In this document: positions 41,856 through 50,195 of the stretch, one piece after another
Layout: every line of letters starts with the position of its first letter
How positions within the stretch are numbered: the stretch's first letter is position 1
Assembly: GCF_007829815.1 (NCBI RefSeq)
Contig: NZ_VIWT01000002.1
Coordinates: 434,001 to 498,000 of the forward strand
Source of the DNA: Kitasatospora viridis
Lineage (GTDB): Bacteria > Actinomycetota > Actinomycetes > Streptomycetales > Streptomycetaceae
Direction: 5' to 3'
Length of the DNA stretch: 64,000 nt
Position numbers and translations under genes: made by a program
Notes under the pieces: generated by a model
What the model was told of the DNA's origin: nothing
What the model saw: the letters and a program-made list of their open reading frames with translations, nothing else
Database searches by the model: none

Positions 41856-42899
41856 TCAGAGCCTGATGATCACCATGCCGGCGCTGCAGCCGGCCGCCAG
41901 GCCGACGAGGCCGATCAGGTCTCCCGGGCCGGCCTGGCCGCTCTCCAGTGCGCGGGCGAGCTGGAGGGGCACGGAGGCCGAGGCGAGGTTGCCGAGGGCG
42001 TCGACGATGACGACCAGCCTGTCGCGCGGGACGCCGATGGCCGGGCCGCAGATGAACTCGATGTCCGCGAGCGAGACCTGGTGCACGCCGATGAAGGCGA
42101 AGTCCTCGAAGGTGAGGCCGAGATCGCCGATCAGCGGAAGGACCTTGCGGGGCGTCAGCTGCGTCAGGCTGTCGCGCATGCGGGTGTTCGTCATCTGGAA
42201 CCAGGCCTGCGGCGCACCGGCCGGGCGGCGGGCGTCGATGGTCCCGCCGGTGCTGACCGTGACCGATGGCCAGGCCGTGGAGTCGGCGGCGAACCGGCTC
42301 GCGATCACCCCCGTTGCCAGCAAGGGGTCTTCGTGGTCGGCCTCGTGGGCGGTGAGGAGGATCGCGCATCCGGCGTCCGACAGGCCGAGGGACGGCATGG
42401 CCCGCACGAAGGCCTGCGCGTCGGGCAGGTACGGGGGTGCGAAGAGCGAGGGGGCCTCGCCGCAGGTGATGAGGACGGTGCGGTACTGCCCGGTGGCGAT
42501 GAGCGCGTTGGCGGTCTCGATCGCGTTGAGGACGCTGTTGCAGGCGTTCTTCAGGTCGAAGACCGGGCAGGTCAGGCCGAGTCCGGCGGCCACGATGTGG
42601 CAGGTCGCCGGTTCGGCCAGGTCCTGGGAGGCCGAGGCGAAGATCATCAGGTCGATGTCGGTGGGGTCCGTGCCGTGCTCGGCCAGGAGCTTGCGGGCTG
42701 CGGCCACGGCCAGGTCGGAGGCCTGTTCGTCGTCACCGATCAGGTGGACGCCCTGTACACCGGTGAGCTGGGTCACCAGCCCCGACGGCGGGGCGAAGGG
42801 GCCGGCGGCCGCGATCTGGGCCTCGCGCTGAGCCATGGTGACGTAGCGCTCGGGCAGGTGGGCCGATGCGCCCGCGAGGCGGGCTCGGACGTGTGGCAT
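41856..42899 (-). CDS. oleA: OleA-like thiolase-fold acyl condensing enzyme
   Basis: A 347-aa KAS-III-type enzyme. The catalytic residues are Cys about 120 (LKNACNSVLNAIE), His about 273 (FIGVHQVSLADIEF) and Asn about 304 (DALGNLASASVP). ASQDLAEPATCHIV places a Glu (about 96) where OleA enzymes have the Glu that acts as base in head-to-head Claisen condensation of two acyl thioesters; FabH lacks it. With oleD, oleC and oleB upstream on the same strand, an OleA role is favoured: joining two acyl chains to a 2-alkyl-3-oxo acid. A 115-base gap before it may hold its own promoter. Confidence 0.8.
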   Translation of the reverse strand: MPHVRARLAGASAHLPERYVTMAQREAQIAAAGPFAPPSGLVTQLTGVQGVHLIGDDEQASDLAVAAARKLLAEHGTDPTDIDLMIFASASQDLAEPATCHIVAAGLGLTCPVFDLKNACNSVLNAIETANALIATGQYRTVLITCGEAPSLFAPPYLPDAQAFVRAMPSLGLSDAGCAILLTAHEADHEDPLLATGVIASRFAADSTAWPSVTVSTGGTIDARRPAGAPQAWFQMTNTRMRDSLTQLTPRKVLPLIGDLGLTFEDFAFIGVHQVSLADIEFICGPAIGVPRDRLVVIVDALGNLASASVPLQLARALESGQAGPGDLIGLVGLAAGCSAGMVIIRL

Positions 42900-43014
42900 G
42901 TGCTGAAAGCTAGCGGTGGTGCTCGCGGTTGCGGTGTCAGCACGGCCGTGCGGCGTAGAACTTGGTTCATTCGGGTGCGGATCCCGTGCCGCGTGGTCCG
43001 GGGTGACGCGTGGT

Positions 43015-44061
43015 TCAGCCGGCCCGGGCTGCCAACAGGACTTTCACCGCATCGGACAGGCCCGCGTCCCCGGCCAGTTGGGTCAGGCCCTCGGTCAGGG
43101 TGACCGGCGGAGCGAACCCGAGGTCGGTGCGGGCAGCCGTGAGGTCGAACCAGTGCGGGTGGGTCAGTTCGGCCGTGATGAAGCGGCTCAGCGCGTGCGT
43201 GTCGGTCGAACCGGGCAGTCGGGCGCCCAAGTCCCTTGCCGTCGCGGCCAGGTGGACGAGCGTACGCGGGAGCGCCTGCCAACGGGCCGTCACCCCGGCG
43301 GCCGCCAGGAGCAGCAGCGCCAGGCTGCCCACCGGCAGCGGCTCGCCCTGCGTGATGAAGTAGGCCCGCCCGCTTGACCGGTGGCCCGCGTGGAGGCGGT
43401 CGAGTGCCAGCAGGTGCGCGTGTGCGGCGGTGCGCACGTGGGTGCTGTCGACGAGGACGGAGCCGTCTCCCGGCATGAACAGCCGTCCGCCGTGGACGGA
43501 GCGCAGGAGCGCCGGGGTGAAGTGCGGGTCGCCGGGGCCCCAGATCAGGTGGGGTCGCAGCGAGACGGTGGCCAGTGACGGGCCGTTGGCCGCCAGCACG
43601 ATCTCCTCCGCCTTCGCCTTGGTCATCGGGTACGCGGCCAGGTGGCGCCGCGGGTAGCCGAGGCGCTCGTCGACGTTCTCCAGCCCGCCGGGGCGGAAGA
43701 CGACGCTGGCCGTCGACGTGTAGACCAGTGCGGGCACGGCCTGCAGGCGGCACGCGGCGATCACGTTCAGCGTCCCGACCACGTTGGTCCGCCAGTACGG
43801 GCGCAGCGGACCGCTGCATCCGGCGAGCGCCGCGTTGTGGACCACGGCGCCGCAGCCGTTCGCGGCACGCGCGAGCACCGCGAGGTCGGCCAGGTCGGCC
43901 AGATCGCCGTGGTACTGGCGCACGCCGAGTTCGGCCAGTTCGGCGCTCGGCCGTCGGCTGATCGAGACGGTCTCGGTGCCGCGGGCGACCAACTGGCGGC
44001 AGATCTCCAGCCCGAGGAAGCCGGTTCCGCCGGTCACCAGCACCTTGTCGGGTCCGTTCAC
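43015..44061 (-). CDS. oleD: OleD-like NAD(P)-dependent 2-alkyl-3-oxoalkanoate reductase
   Basis: A 348-aa extended short-chain dehydrogenase of the 3-beta-HSD type. VLVTGGTGFLGLEI (about 7-20) is the dinucleotide-binding loop; TSTAS (about 115-119) and Y144-x3-K148 (AAYPMTKAK) are the catalytic residues; LRPHLIWGPGDPHF is the conserved extended-SDR block. In the Ole pathway OleD reduces the oxo acid from OleA to the hydroxy acid used by OleC. GTG 44061 overlaps the oleC stop by 4 bases (GTGA), indicating coupling. Confidence 0.82.
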   Translation of the reverse strand: MNGPDKVLVTGGTGFLGLEICRQLVARGTETVSISRRPSAELAELGVRQYHGDLADLADLAVLARAANGCGAVVHNAALAGCSGPLRPYWRTNVVGTLNVIAACRLQAVPALVYTSTASVVFRPGGLENVDERLGYPRRHLAAYPMTKAKAEEIVLAANGPSLATVSLRPHLIWGPGDPHFTPALLRSVHGGRLFMPGDGSVLVDSTHVRTAAHAHLLALDRLHAGHRSSGRAYFITQGEPLPVGSLALLLLAAAGVTARWQALPRTLVHLAATARDLGARLPGSTDTHALSRFITAELTHPHWFDLTAARTDLGFAPPVTLTEGLTQLAGDAGLSDAVKVLLAARAG

Positions 44062-45656
44062 GACGTGCTCCCGAGGCGTTGTGCGGCCCAGGTGGCGAGG
44101 TGCACCCGGTCGATCTTCGAGTTGTGCCGGATGTCGGTGGGGAACCGCGGGTGGATCAGGAGCGCCTCGACGTGTTGTCCGCCGGGCACGAGCGCGAGGG
44201 CCTCGCTGAGCAACTGGCGTGCGGTGCAACGGCTTTCGCGTCCGGTATCGCGTCCGGGTTCGAGTTCGGCGCAGAGCACCGCGCGCTGCTGCCCGGCCGG
44301 TCCGATCCCGACCAGCGCGGTGCGCCGCACCACCGGCACCCGGCCGGTCGCGGCCTCGATCTCCTCGGTGCACAAGGTGAAGTCGCTCCCGGTGACACGA
44401 TGGGCCTTGCGGCCGTGGAACCACAACCGGTCCTGCTCGTCGAAGCGCCCCAGATCCCCGGTGCGGTGCAGCAGCCCGCAGTCGGCGGCCAGCTTGGCCG
44501 CGGCGGTCGCCTCGGGCCGGGAGTGGTAGGCGACGCTGACGTTCGGGCCCGCGACCGCGATCTCACCCACCCCGGTGGCGTCCGCCTCCAGTACCCGCAC
44601 GCTCAGGCCGGGCAGCGGCCGTCCGACACAGCTGCCTCCTGCACCCTCCCGTAGCCGGGCGGTGCTCACCGCGCTGACCGGCAGGCACTCGGTCGCGCCG
44701 TAGACGCTCAGCACCTCGGCATCGGGGCGCAGGACGCGGTGCAGGAGGTCGGCCAGGCGCCGGTGCAGCGGCGCGCCGAACGACAGCACCCGGTTCACCG
44801 ACGACAGGACGAGGCCGCGTCGCGCGCAGTGCTCGGCCAGCAGGGAAAGGACCGCGGGCGAGGCGACCACCGTCGACGCCCGGTGGTCGAGCAGCGGGCG
44901 AAGGACCCGCTGGGGTGGGGTGCGTGCGGGCGCGCGGTGGCTGACGGCGGGCGCGATGGTTGTCAGCCCGAGGGCCGGGCCGAAGAGGACGAACGGCAGG
45001 AACCCGGAGAGCAACGGGCCCCGATCGGAGCCGGCCAGCAGGGGCTCCAGGGCGTCCAACTGCCCTGTCAGGGTGGAGTAGTGGTACTCCACACCCTTGG
45101 GTCGTCCGGTGGATCCGGAGGTGAACGCGATCATCGCGAGATCGTCGGGTGCGGGCGACCGCACCACTGGGGGCGCCTCGGGCACCGCTCCGGCCACCGG
45201 TCGTCCGATCGGTAGGGCGCGGGCCCACACCAGTGGTCGGCCGGCCCTGGTCGCCAGGGCGATCCGCACGTGGCCGTTCGCCCAGCCCAGTACCCGGCGC
45301 GCGAGCAGCGCTGCCGGCTGGCCGATGAACACCTCGGGCGCCACCTCGTCCAGGCACGCCCGGAGGTCCGCGCGCGGCAGGCCAGGGTCGATGAGCACCG
45401 GGACGGCGCCGAGCCGCAGCAGCGCGCAGATCACCACGGCCAGCTCGAACGGATCCTGGGTCATCACGACCGCCCGGTGCCCGCGCTCGACGCCCTCGCC
45501 GCACAAGGCGTCGACGGTCCGCAGAGCTGCGCGGTACAGCTCTGCGAACCGCAGGCTCTGCCCGGAGCCGTCGCGCCGGCCGCACACGAGCGCGATGTCA
45601 CCGGACCGCTCGTTCGCCACCCGCTCCAGTCGCGCCAACAGGTCGATCGCTGTCAC
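44058..45656 (-). CDS. oleC: OleC-like AMP-forming beta-lactone synthetase
   Basis: A 532-aa member of the ANL superfamily. AFTSGSTGRPKG (about 177-188) binds ATP phosphate; LFGPALGLTTIAP and YGATECLPVSAV are the two blocks typical of OleC; RTGDLGRFDEQDRLWFHG is the hinge; DIRHNSKIDRVHLA near the end carries the catalytic Lys in the form seen in OleC (DIRHNxKI). OleC adenylates the 2-alkyl-3-hydroxy acid and closes it to a cis-beta-lactone. GTG 45656 overlaps the oleB stop (GTGA). In many actinomycetes oleB and oleC are fused; here they are separate. Confidence 0.85.
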   Translation of the reverse strand: MTAIDLLARLERVANERSGDIALVCGRRDGSGQSLRFAELYRAALRTVDALCGEGVERGHRAVVMTQDPFELAVVICALLRLGAVPVLIDPGLPRADLRACLDEVAPEVFIGQPAALLARRVLGWANGHVRIALATRAGRPLVWARALPIGRPVAGAVPEAPPVVRSPAPDDLAMIAFTSGSTGRPKGVEYHYSTLTGQLDALEPLLAGSDRGPLLSGFLPFVLFGPALGLTTIAPAVSHRAPARTPPQRVLRPLLDHRASTVVASPAVLSLLAEHCARRGLVLSSVNRVLSFGAPLHRRLADLLHRVLRPDAEVLSVYGATECLPVSAVSTARLREGAGGSCVGRPLPGLSVRVLEADATGVGEIAVAGPNVSVAYHSRPEATAAAKLAADCGLLHRTGDLGRFDEQDRLWFHGRKAHRVTGSDFTLCTEEIEAATGRVPVVRRTALVGIGPAGQQRAVLCAELEPGRDTGRESRCTARQLLSEALALVPGGQHVEALLIHPRFPTDIRHNSKIDRVHLATWAAQRLGSTS

Positions 45657-46573
45657 CGTCGTTCCGTCCGATGGAGGAAGTCGAGGAGGTGTCCGGCGAG
45701 TTCGTCGGCCACGTCCTCCATGACGAAGTGCCCGGCGGCCGGGTAGCGGCGGACCGTGGCGTGCGGGTAGCGGCGCTGCCACTCGTCCGCGAGCCCGGGG
45801 GTGAACACGGGGTCCTTCATCCCCCAGCCGACGAACAGCGGCACCGTCGTCGGTTCGGCGTGGCCGTCGGGCAGGTCCAGTTCCCGCCACACCGGGTCGT
45901 CCCCGCCGTCGCGGGGAATGCACCGGATGAAGTCGACCACCGCCCGCCGGTCTTGTTTCTTGGCGTACGGCAGCAGGTAGGCACGGCGCACCTCGGGCGG
46001 CAGTCGGCGCCGGCACCCGACCCGCACCGCTAGGCGGGTGAACAGGTTCGTGGCGTGCACCAGTGACGCCAGCGGGGCGATGTCGCGGATCCACCGCAGG
46101 TACGCGGGGACGCGGTAGCTCTCCGGGAGGCGGAAGCCGACCGTGTTCAGCACGACCAGCCGGGCCACCACGCCCGGGTTGCGCCGCGCCCACGCGATCC
46201 CCAGCGGCCCGCCCCAGTCGTGCAGCACCAAGGTCCACCCGTGGGCAGGCAGTCCCCGCTCGACGACCAGGTGCCCGTACAGGGCCTGCAGGTCGTCCAG
46301 TTGTGCGCGCAGGCGCTCGGCCGGCTCGGCCGAGGTCACAGGGCGGGCGGACAGACCCATGCCGGTCAGATCGGGGGCGATGCACCGGTACCCGGGGGAG
46401 AGGGCGGTCAGCAGGTGCCGCCACATGTAGCTCCAGGACGGGTTGCCGTGCACGAACAGGACGGGCGCACCGGCGCCGAGGTCGACGTAGTGCTGGTCCG
46501 TCCGGGGAACCCTCCGGCGGTGCGGCGCGCCTGGGTAGCCGGGCAGTGCCGGCGACTGCGCTCCCGTTCGCAT
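45653..46573 (-). CDS. oleB: OleB-like alpha/beta hydrolase (beta-lactone decarboxylase)
   Basis: A 306-aa alpha/beta hydrolase of the haloalkane-dehalogenase group. It has the oxyanion segment FVHGNPSWSYMWR, the nucleophile Asp about 119 in VLHDWGGPLG (Asp instead of Ser, as in OleB and haloalkane dehalogenases), the acid Asp about 254 (GWGMKDPVF) and His about 282 (AAGHFVMEDV). OleB opens the beta-lactone made by OleC and releases CO2 and an alkene. It is the first gene of the eight-gene operon. ATG 46573 was chosen; a GTG just before it is possible. Its presence predicts an olefin as final product. Confidence 0.83.
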   Translation of the reverse strand: MRTGAQSPALPGYPGAPHRRRVPRTDQHYVDLGAGAPVLFVHGNPSWSYMWRHLLTALSPGYRCIAPDLTGMGLSARPVTSAEPAERLRAQLDDLQALYGHLVVERGLPAHGWTLVLHDWGGPLGIAWARRNPGVVARLVVLNTVGFRLPESYRVPAYLRWIRDIAPLASLVHATNLFTRLAVRVGCRRRLPPEVRRAYLLPYAKKQDRRAVVDFIRCIPRDGGDDPVWRELDLPDGHAEPTTVPLFVGWGMKDPVFTPGLADEWQRRYPHATVRRYPAAGHFVMEDVADELAGHLLDFLHRTERR

Positions 46574-47060
46574 CACGCACGCTCGGGTCGCCGACGAACA
46601 ACGGTGGACATGGCTGCACGCTAGCGACTCCTGTGCCGCGAGAGGAGCCGGTTGTCGATGGCGCCACGCGGATTACCCACGCCAGGCGCATTCGTCCTAC
46701 CGGCCGGATCCGGGAACTGGCACGGCATCACTCGAAAGGGTGAGGATCAGACGTCGGAACTGGCTGGTTCTCCTGCGAATGTGTCGTGCTCTCCTGATCG
46801 CACGACAGAAGGCGTCGGGCGAAGCGGAATTCACGACGCAAGCCGTCGTGCGTCGCCGAAATCACCAGCGTTTCGCAGATCGCAGCCAGTACTTCACGGC
46901 TCGCATGCGTCGGGCTATCGTCGAGACGTGCCGGACAAGCAAAGCAAATCCGGCACAATTCCGCGCCGATGTGGGGCATTTGACGCCTCGTCGGGCATTC
47001 TCCCGCGCAATCCACGTGAATTCTCGCCTGCCCATTCAGCGAAATGTGGTGACCCATCAA
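46574..47060. other. Gene-free region upstream of the ole-type operon
   Basis: About 490 bases, richer in A and T than average. No credible gene on either strand. It should hold the promoter for the operon (reading left) and for the DUF317 gene (reading right). It contains the inverted repeat at 46782 and a second one near 46829 (CACGACG...CGTCGTG). Confidence 0.5.
46782..46807. promoter_or_regulatory. Inverted repeat in the ole operon upstream region
   Basis: TGTCGTGC and GCACGACA are perfect 8-base arms separated by 10 bases, about 210 bases before the oleB start. A similar CGTCGTG/CACGACG pair lies 25 bases further on. The repeated CGTCGTG core suggests a protein-binding site (inference). 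Confidence 0.35.
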
Positions 47061-47408
47061 ATGACCACCGTCACGCCCACCAAAACTCCCGTCGAATTCG
47101 GCGCGGCCCGCCGGCTGTGCGTCACCCCGCGCTACCTGGCCGGCAGCGGCTACCAGGAGCCGGGCGCCGTCGCCGCTCCGCTGATCGCCGACGCCGGCTG
47201 GCTCCGCTGGACCGACGCCGCCGCCAACGTCCACGTCACCAGCCCCTGCGGGCGCGGGTACTTCGGCTACCTGCCCGCTGGTGCGCCGGAGCCGATCGGA
47301 CTCTGGCAGGCCTGGGCGCGCGCCGCCTTCTGTGTCGGGCCCTGGCCGACCCCGCGCCGCTCACCCGTGAGGAGCACCAGCTCCCGTACCACTGCCGGGA
47401 CTTGGTGA
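47061..47408 (+). CDS. DUF317-domain protein, short or truncated
   Basis: A 115-aa protein starting with a DUF317-type segment: RLCVTPRYLAGSGYQEPGAV, GWLRWTDAAANVHVTSPCGR and GYFGYLPAGAPEPIGLW. DUF317 proteins are common on Streptomyces plasmids and integrative elements and usually continue for another 60 or more residues. Here the frame turns Pro/Arg/Ser-rich after about residue 90 and stops, while a neighbouring frame looks more natural (LADPAPLTREEHQLPYHC), so a frameshift is likely. Function of the family is unknown. Confidence 0.6.
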   Translation: MTTVTPTKTPVEFGAARRLCVTPRYLAGSGYQEPGAVAAPLIADAGWLRWTDAAANVHVTSPCGRGYFGYLPAGAPEPIGLWQAWARAAFCVGPWPTPRRSPVRSTSSRTTAGTW

Positions 47409-47556
47409 CCCGTCACTGAAACCGCACCAGCTCGTGGCGGTGCCGCCCCCGCACCAATCGAGGACGGCACCACCACCCAGCATCTCATCCCACCAGCCGG
47501 AGGAAGTGCACCCTCGCCGGGCGAGCCACCTCCGCGCCCATCGAACCGGAGCCCCG

Positions 47557-47979
47557 TTGACCATCGCCCTCCGCGCCCGCGAGGCCGCCGCCTTCGTGCG
47601 CGCCGCCGTCGCCGACCCGCGCTGGCAGGCCAGGGAACGCGCCTTGGCCGTGCTGCGCGTGGCCGCCCTGCTCGCCGTCCCGCGCACCGCCGTCACCGCC
47701 GTCGACGACGAACGCCGGGCCGCCCACCCCCGCGACGCGCTGCTGCTCACCGCGACCGACCCCGCCGACCCGAGGAGCGCGTACCGGTTCTCCCTCGTCG
47801 AGCCCCGCTACACCGACGAGCCGCTCCACCTGCTGGGCCGCTGCCCCGACTGCGCGGGCGAGGTCCCGGTCCGCGAGGTCCGCTCGCTGGCCGACCTCGC
47901 CGCCGGCCCGCTGCGCGTCACCGCCACCACCTTCCTCGGCAACCCGGGCCACCGGGACGACTGCCGCAACCGGAACTGA
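47557..47979 (+). CDS. Hypothetical protein of the plasmid-like gene group, 140 aa
   Basis: Not recognised as a named family. The N-terminal half is helical (LRAREAAAFVRAAVADPR, RALAVLRVAALLAVP). The second half has a CPDC pair (LLGRCPDCAGEVPVREV) and a late Cys near the end (HRDDCRNRN), which together might bind zinc. TTG 47557 is preceded by GGAG six bases away; no better start exists before the fold begins. The next gene follows by 12 bases with its own ribosome site, so the two form an operon. Confidence 0.6.
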   Translation: MTIALRAREAAAFVRAAVADPRWQARERALAVLRVAALLAVPRTAVTAVDDERRAAHPRDALLLTATDPADPRSAYRFSLVEPRYTDEPLHLLGRCPDCAGEVPVREVRSLADLAAGPLRVTATTFLGNPGHRDDCRNRN

Positions 47980-47991
47980 CAGGAGCCACCA

Positions 47992-48303
47992 ATGACCTAC
48001 CGTCACCACCACCGCACCGTCGCCGAGCTGATCGCGACCCTCGCCGCGTTCGACCCGGACGCCCCGGTCCGTCTCGCGCTCTCCCCGCAGTGGCCCTTCG
48101 AGCACTACGTGGGCCCTGTCACCGCCACCCCGCACATCCCGCCCACCGATCCCGACCCCGACGCCGCGCACCGTGGCGCGGTCTGGATCGGGGACGGCGG
48201 CCAGGTCGGCTTCCTCCCGCCCGAGGCCTGGATCGAGTTCCACCGTGAGCCGGACGAGGCGTTCGACGACAGGAGGGGATCAGGTCGGCAGGTGGGTGGC
48301 TAG
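47992..48303 (+). CDS. Hypothetical protein of the plasmid-like gene group, 103 aa
   Basis: A 103-aa protein: TVAELIATLAAFDPDAPVRL at the start, followed by repeated Pro/Asp turns (PPTDPDPDAA) and VWIGDGGQVGFLP. Proteins of this type (a short helix, FDPDAPVRLA, then a beta region) are frequent on actinomycete plasmids and integrated elements; no function is known. ATG 47992 has AGGAG upstream. It overlaps the convergent oxidoreductase gene by 24 bases. Confidence 0.65.
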   Translation: MTYRHHHRTVAELIATLAAFDPDAPVRLALSPQWPFEHYVGPVTATPHIPPTDPDPDAAHRGAVWIGDGGQVGFLPPEAWIEFHREPDEAFDDRRGSGRQVGG

Positions 48304-49149
48304 CTGCTCCCACTCGCGGACGGGGACGGTGCCCGGCGTGGTGGTCAGGACGTGGAGGCTGACGTGGTCGGCTCCGGCGTCGAGGTGCTCGTGGATGCGG
48401 CGGGCGACGTCCTCGGCGGCGCCGTGGGCCACGACCGCGTCAACGAGCCGGGCGTCGAGCGCGTCCACGTCCTGGTACCCCAGGTCGTGCAGCAGTGCGC
48501 GCCGGTTGGGCAGGGCCGCTGCTGCGGTGGCCGCCGCCAGTTCGGCAGTTCGCGAGCGGTCGGGGCTCAGGACGCACAGCTGGGTCACCGCCAGGAGCGC
48601 GTCAGGTCCGAGCACGCTCCGCGCCGTTCGGGTGTACTCGACGGGCATGCCCAACACGCCGGCGCCCCCGGCGCGTTCGGCGGCGAGCGCAAGCATGGTC
48701 GTGTCCAGCGCCGCGAGCAGGCGGTGCGGTGCGGCCGTCGTGCCGGGCGGGCCGAACGGGGCGGCGTCCAGCGTGTCGAGGTAGGCGCGCATGGCGGTCG
48801 GCGGTGCCTCGAAGCGGTGGCCGCGGACGTTCTGGGCGAGGTTGGGGTGGCTCTCCCACAGCCCGAGCAGGAACCGCCCGGGGAACGCCTCGTCCAGGGT
48901 CCGGTGGGCGGCGGCGGTCGTCACCGCGTCGCGCGCGTAGATGTCGGCCATGCCCGCGGCCACGGTGATCCGCCGGGTGGCGGCCAGCAGGATCGCCGCC
49001 TGCGCCATGGCCTCCCGCCCGGTGGTCTCGGCGAACCACAGGGCGCCGTAGCCGAGGTCCTCGACCGCGGCCGCGGCCTCGCGCAGCCCTGCCGCGGGGT
49101 AGGTGTCGAGGTCGCCCGCCCAGATCCCGATGCGCCCGAGGCCGTTCAC
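48280..49149 (-). CDS. LLM-class (F420-dependent type) oxidoreductase
   Basis: A 289-aa luciferase-like flavoenzyme. The fold is shown by RIGIWAGDLDTYPAAGL, LGYGALWFAETTGREAM, TRRITVAAGMADIYARDA and FLLGLWESHPN. Proteins of this shape in actinomycetes usually use coenzyme F420 for hydride transfer to or from an unknown substrate. GTG 49149 overlaps the NmrA-like gene stop by 4 bases (GTGA), so both are made together and are probably controlled by the divergent TetR regulator at 50196. Confidence 0.85.
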   Translation of the reverse strand: MNGLGRIGIWAGDLDTYPAAGLREAAAAVEDLGYGALWFAETTGREAMAQAAILLAATRRITVAAGMADIYARDAVTTAAAHRTLDEAFPGRFLLGLWESHPNLAQNVRGHRFEAPPTAMRAYLDTLDAAPFGPPGTTAAPHRLLAALDTTMLALAAERAGGAGVLGMPVEYTRTARSVLGPDALLAVTQLCVLSPDRSRTAELAAATAAAALPNRRALLHDLGYQDVDALDARLVDAVVAHGAAEDVARRIHEHLDAGADHVSLHVLTTTPGTVPVREWEQLATHLPT

Positions 49150-50084
49150 GAGTGCTGCTCCGGGGTGGGCTGGGTGGCCAGGAAGGCGGCGATCCGGGCG
49201 GCGCCTTCGCGGTCCAGCCAGCTCGCGAAGCTCATCGTTCCGGGGTGGATCCGGCGGGTCGCGCTGATGTCCGCACGGTAACCGCGTTCGTTGAGCCACT
49301 CGTTGGCGAACGCGAAGTCCTCGCTGAGCGCCCGGATCGCCCCGATCGGGATCCGCACGTACGGCAGCGGGCGCCCGAGCGCGTCCCCGATGGCTGCGGC
49401 GATCTGGGTCGGCGTCAGCTCGTCACCAGCCAGGGCGACTTCGCGGCCGATCCAGTCCTCGGGCCGGGAGAAGGCCAGTGCGGTCACGAAGCCGACGTCG
49501 TCCACGGCCATGACCTGCTGCGGAACTTCGGGGGCGAGTGCGGTGGCCAACGCGCCGCCCTGCAGGGCGTAGCCGCCGGTGAAGTTCTCCATGAAGGAGA
49601 CCGGCCGCAGGATCGTCGCGGGCAGGCCGAGTGCGGCGATGTGCTGCTCGATCCGCCACTTGCTGACCAGGTTCTGCGGCAGTCGCTCGCTGCCGTGGCG
49701 GTCCGCGCCGGCCACCGAGGTGAAGACGAAGTGCTCGATGCCGGCGGCACGCGCGGCCTCGGCGACGTTGATCCCCCAGCGGACCTCGTCCTCGGCGCTG
49801 AAGTCCGGTGCGGTTCCGGGGGAGCCGACCGTGGGCTGGACGCTGAACATGCCGTGCGCGCCCTCGGCCGCGGCGATCAGCGAGCCGACGTCGTCCATCT
49901 GCGCGCACGCGATCTGCGCACCGGCGCTCGCCAACTCCCTGGCCGGCGCCCCGTCCGGGTCGCGGCTGAGCGCGCGCACCTGCCAGCCGCTGCCGAGCAG
50001 GTGCCGTGTCACCGCCCGACCCTGCAGGCCGGTCGCCCCCACCACCACGACGGTCTTTCCTGTCGGTTCCACGAATCTCCCCAT
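49146..50084 (-). CDS. NmrA-like NAD(P)-binding protein
   Basis: A 312-aa atypical short-chain dehydrogenase. TVVVVGATGLQGRAVTRHLL is the NmrA-type GxxGxxG loop; FVFTSVAGADRHGS and SKWRIEQHIAALGLPATIL follow, then LRPVSFMENF, the usual family block. It lacks a clear YxxxK pair, as in NmrA/HSCARG proteins, which act as redox sensors or quinone reductases. ATG 50084 was chosen; two further upstream ATG codons exist. It is divergent from the TetR gene and upstream of the oxidoreductase gene. Confidence 0.8.
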   Translation of the reverse strand: MGRFVEPTGKTVVVVGATGLQGRAVTRHLLGSGWQVRALSRDPDGAPARELASAGAQIACAQMDDVGSLIAAAEGAHGMFSVQPTVGSPGTAPDFSAEDEVRWGINVAEAARAAGIEHFVFTSVAGADRHGSERLPQNLVSKWRIEQHIAALGLPATILRPVSFMENFTGGYALQGGALATALAPEVPQQVMAVDDVGFVTALAFSRPEDWIGREVALAGDELTPTQIAAAIGDALGRPLPYVRIPIGAIRALSEDFAFANEWLNERGYRADISATRRIHPGTMSFASWLDREGAARIAAFLATQPTPEQHS

Positions 50085-50118
50085 GTCGCACTGCCGCATG
50101 CCGGCGAGGGCCACCCGG

Positions 50119-50175
50119 TAAGTGGGGTGGCCCCCCGGTTGTCGAGCGATACGATATGGAGGGCCACCCCAGTTA
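50119..50175. promoter_or_regulatory. Inverted repeat between nmrA-like and tetR genes (probable TetR operator)
   Basis: TAAGTGGGGTGGCC at 50119-50132 is matched by its inverted copy ending at 50175 (13 of 14 bases). A third half-site, GGCCACCCGGT, lies at 50108. The sites sit in the short divergent promoter region, as expected for an operator of the adjacent TetR regulator. Confidence 0.6.
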
Positions 50176-50195
50176 GCAAGTCGTCAGGAGACCCC

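Noticed and set aside
44058..45656. Reading the ligase as an NRPS adenylation domain
   Set aside because: No carrier or condensation domains follow, and the OleC-type end motif and the neighbouring oleB/oleD genes fit better.
46728..47234. Minus-strand frame upstream of oleB
   Set aside because: Overlaps the start of the DUF317 gene and lacks codon bias; probably a shadow.
47061..48303. Integrated plasmid or conjugative element
   Set aside because: Three plasmid-like small genes are present, but there is no integrase, replication gene, transfer gene or attachment-site repeat.
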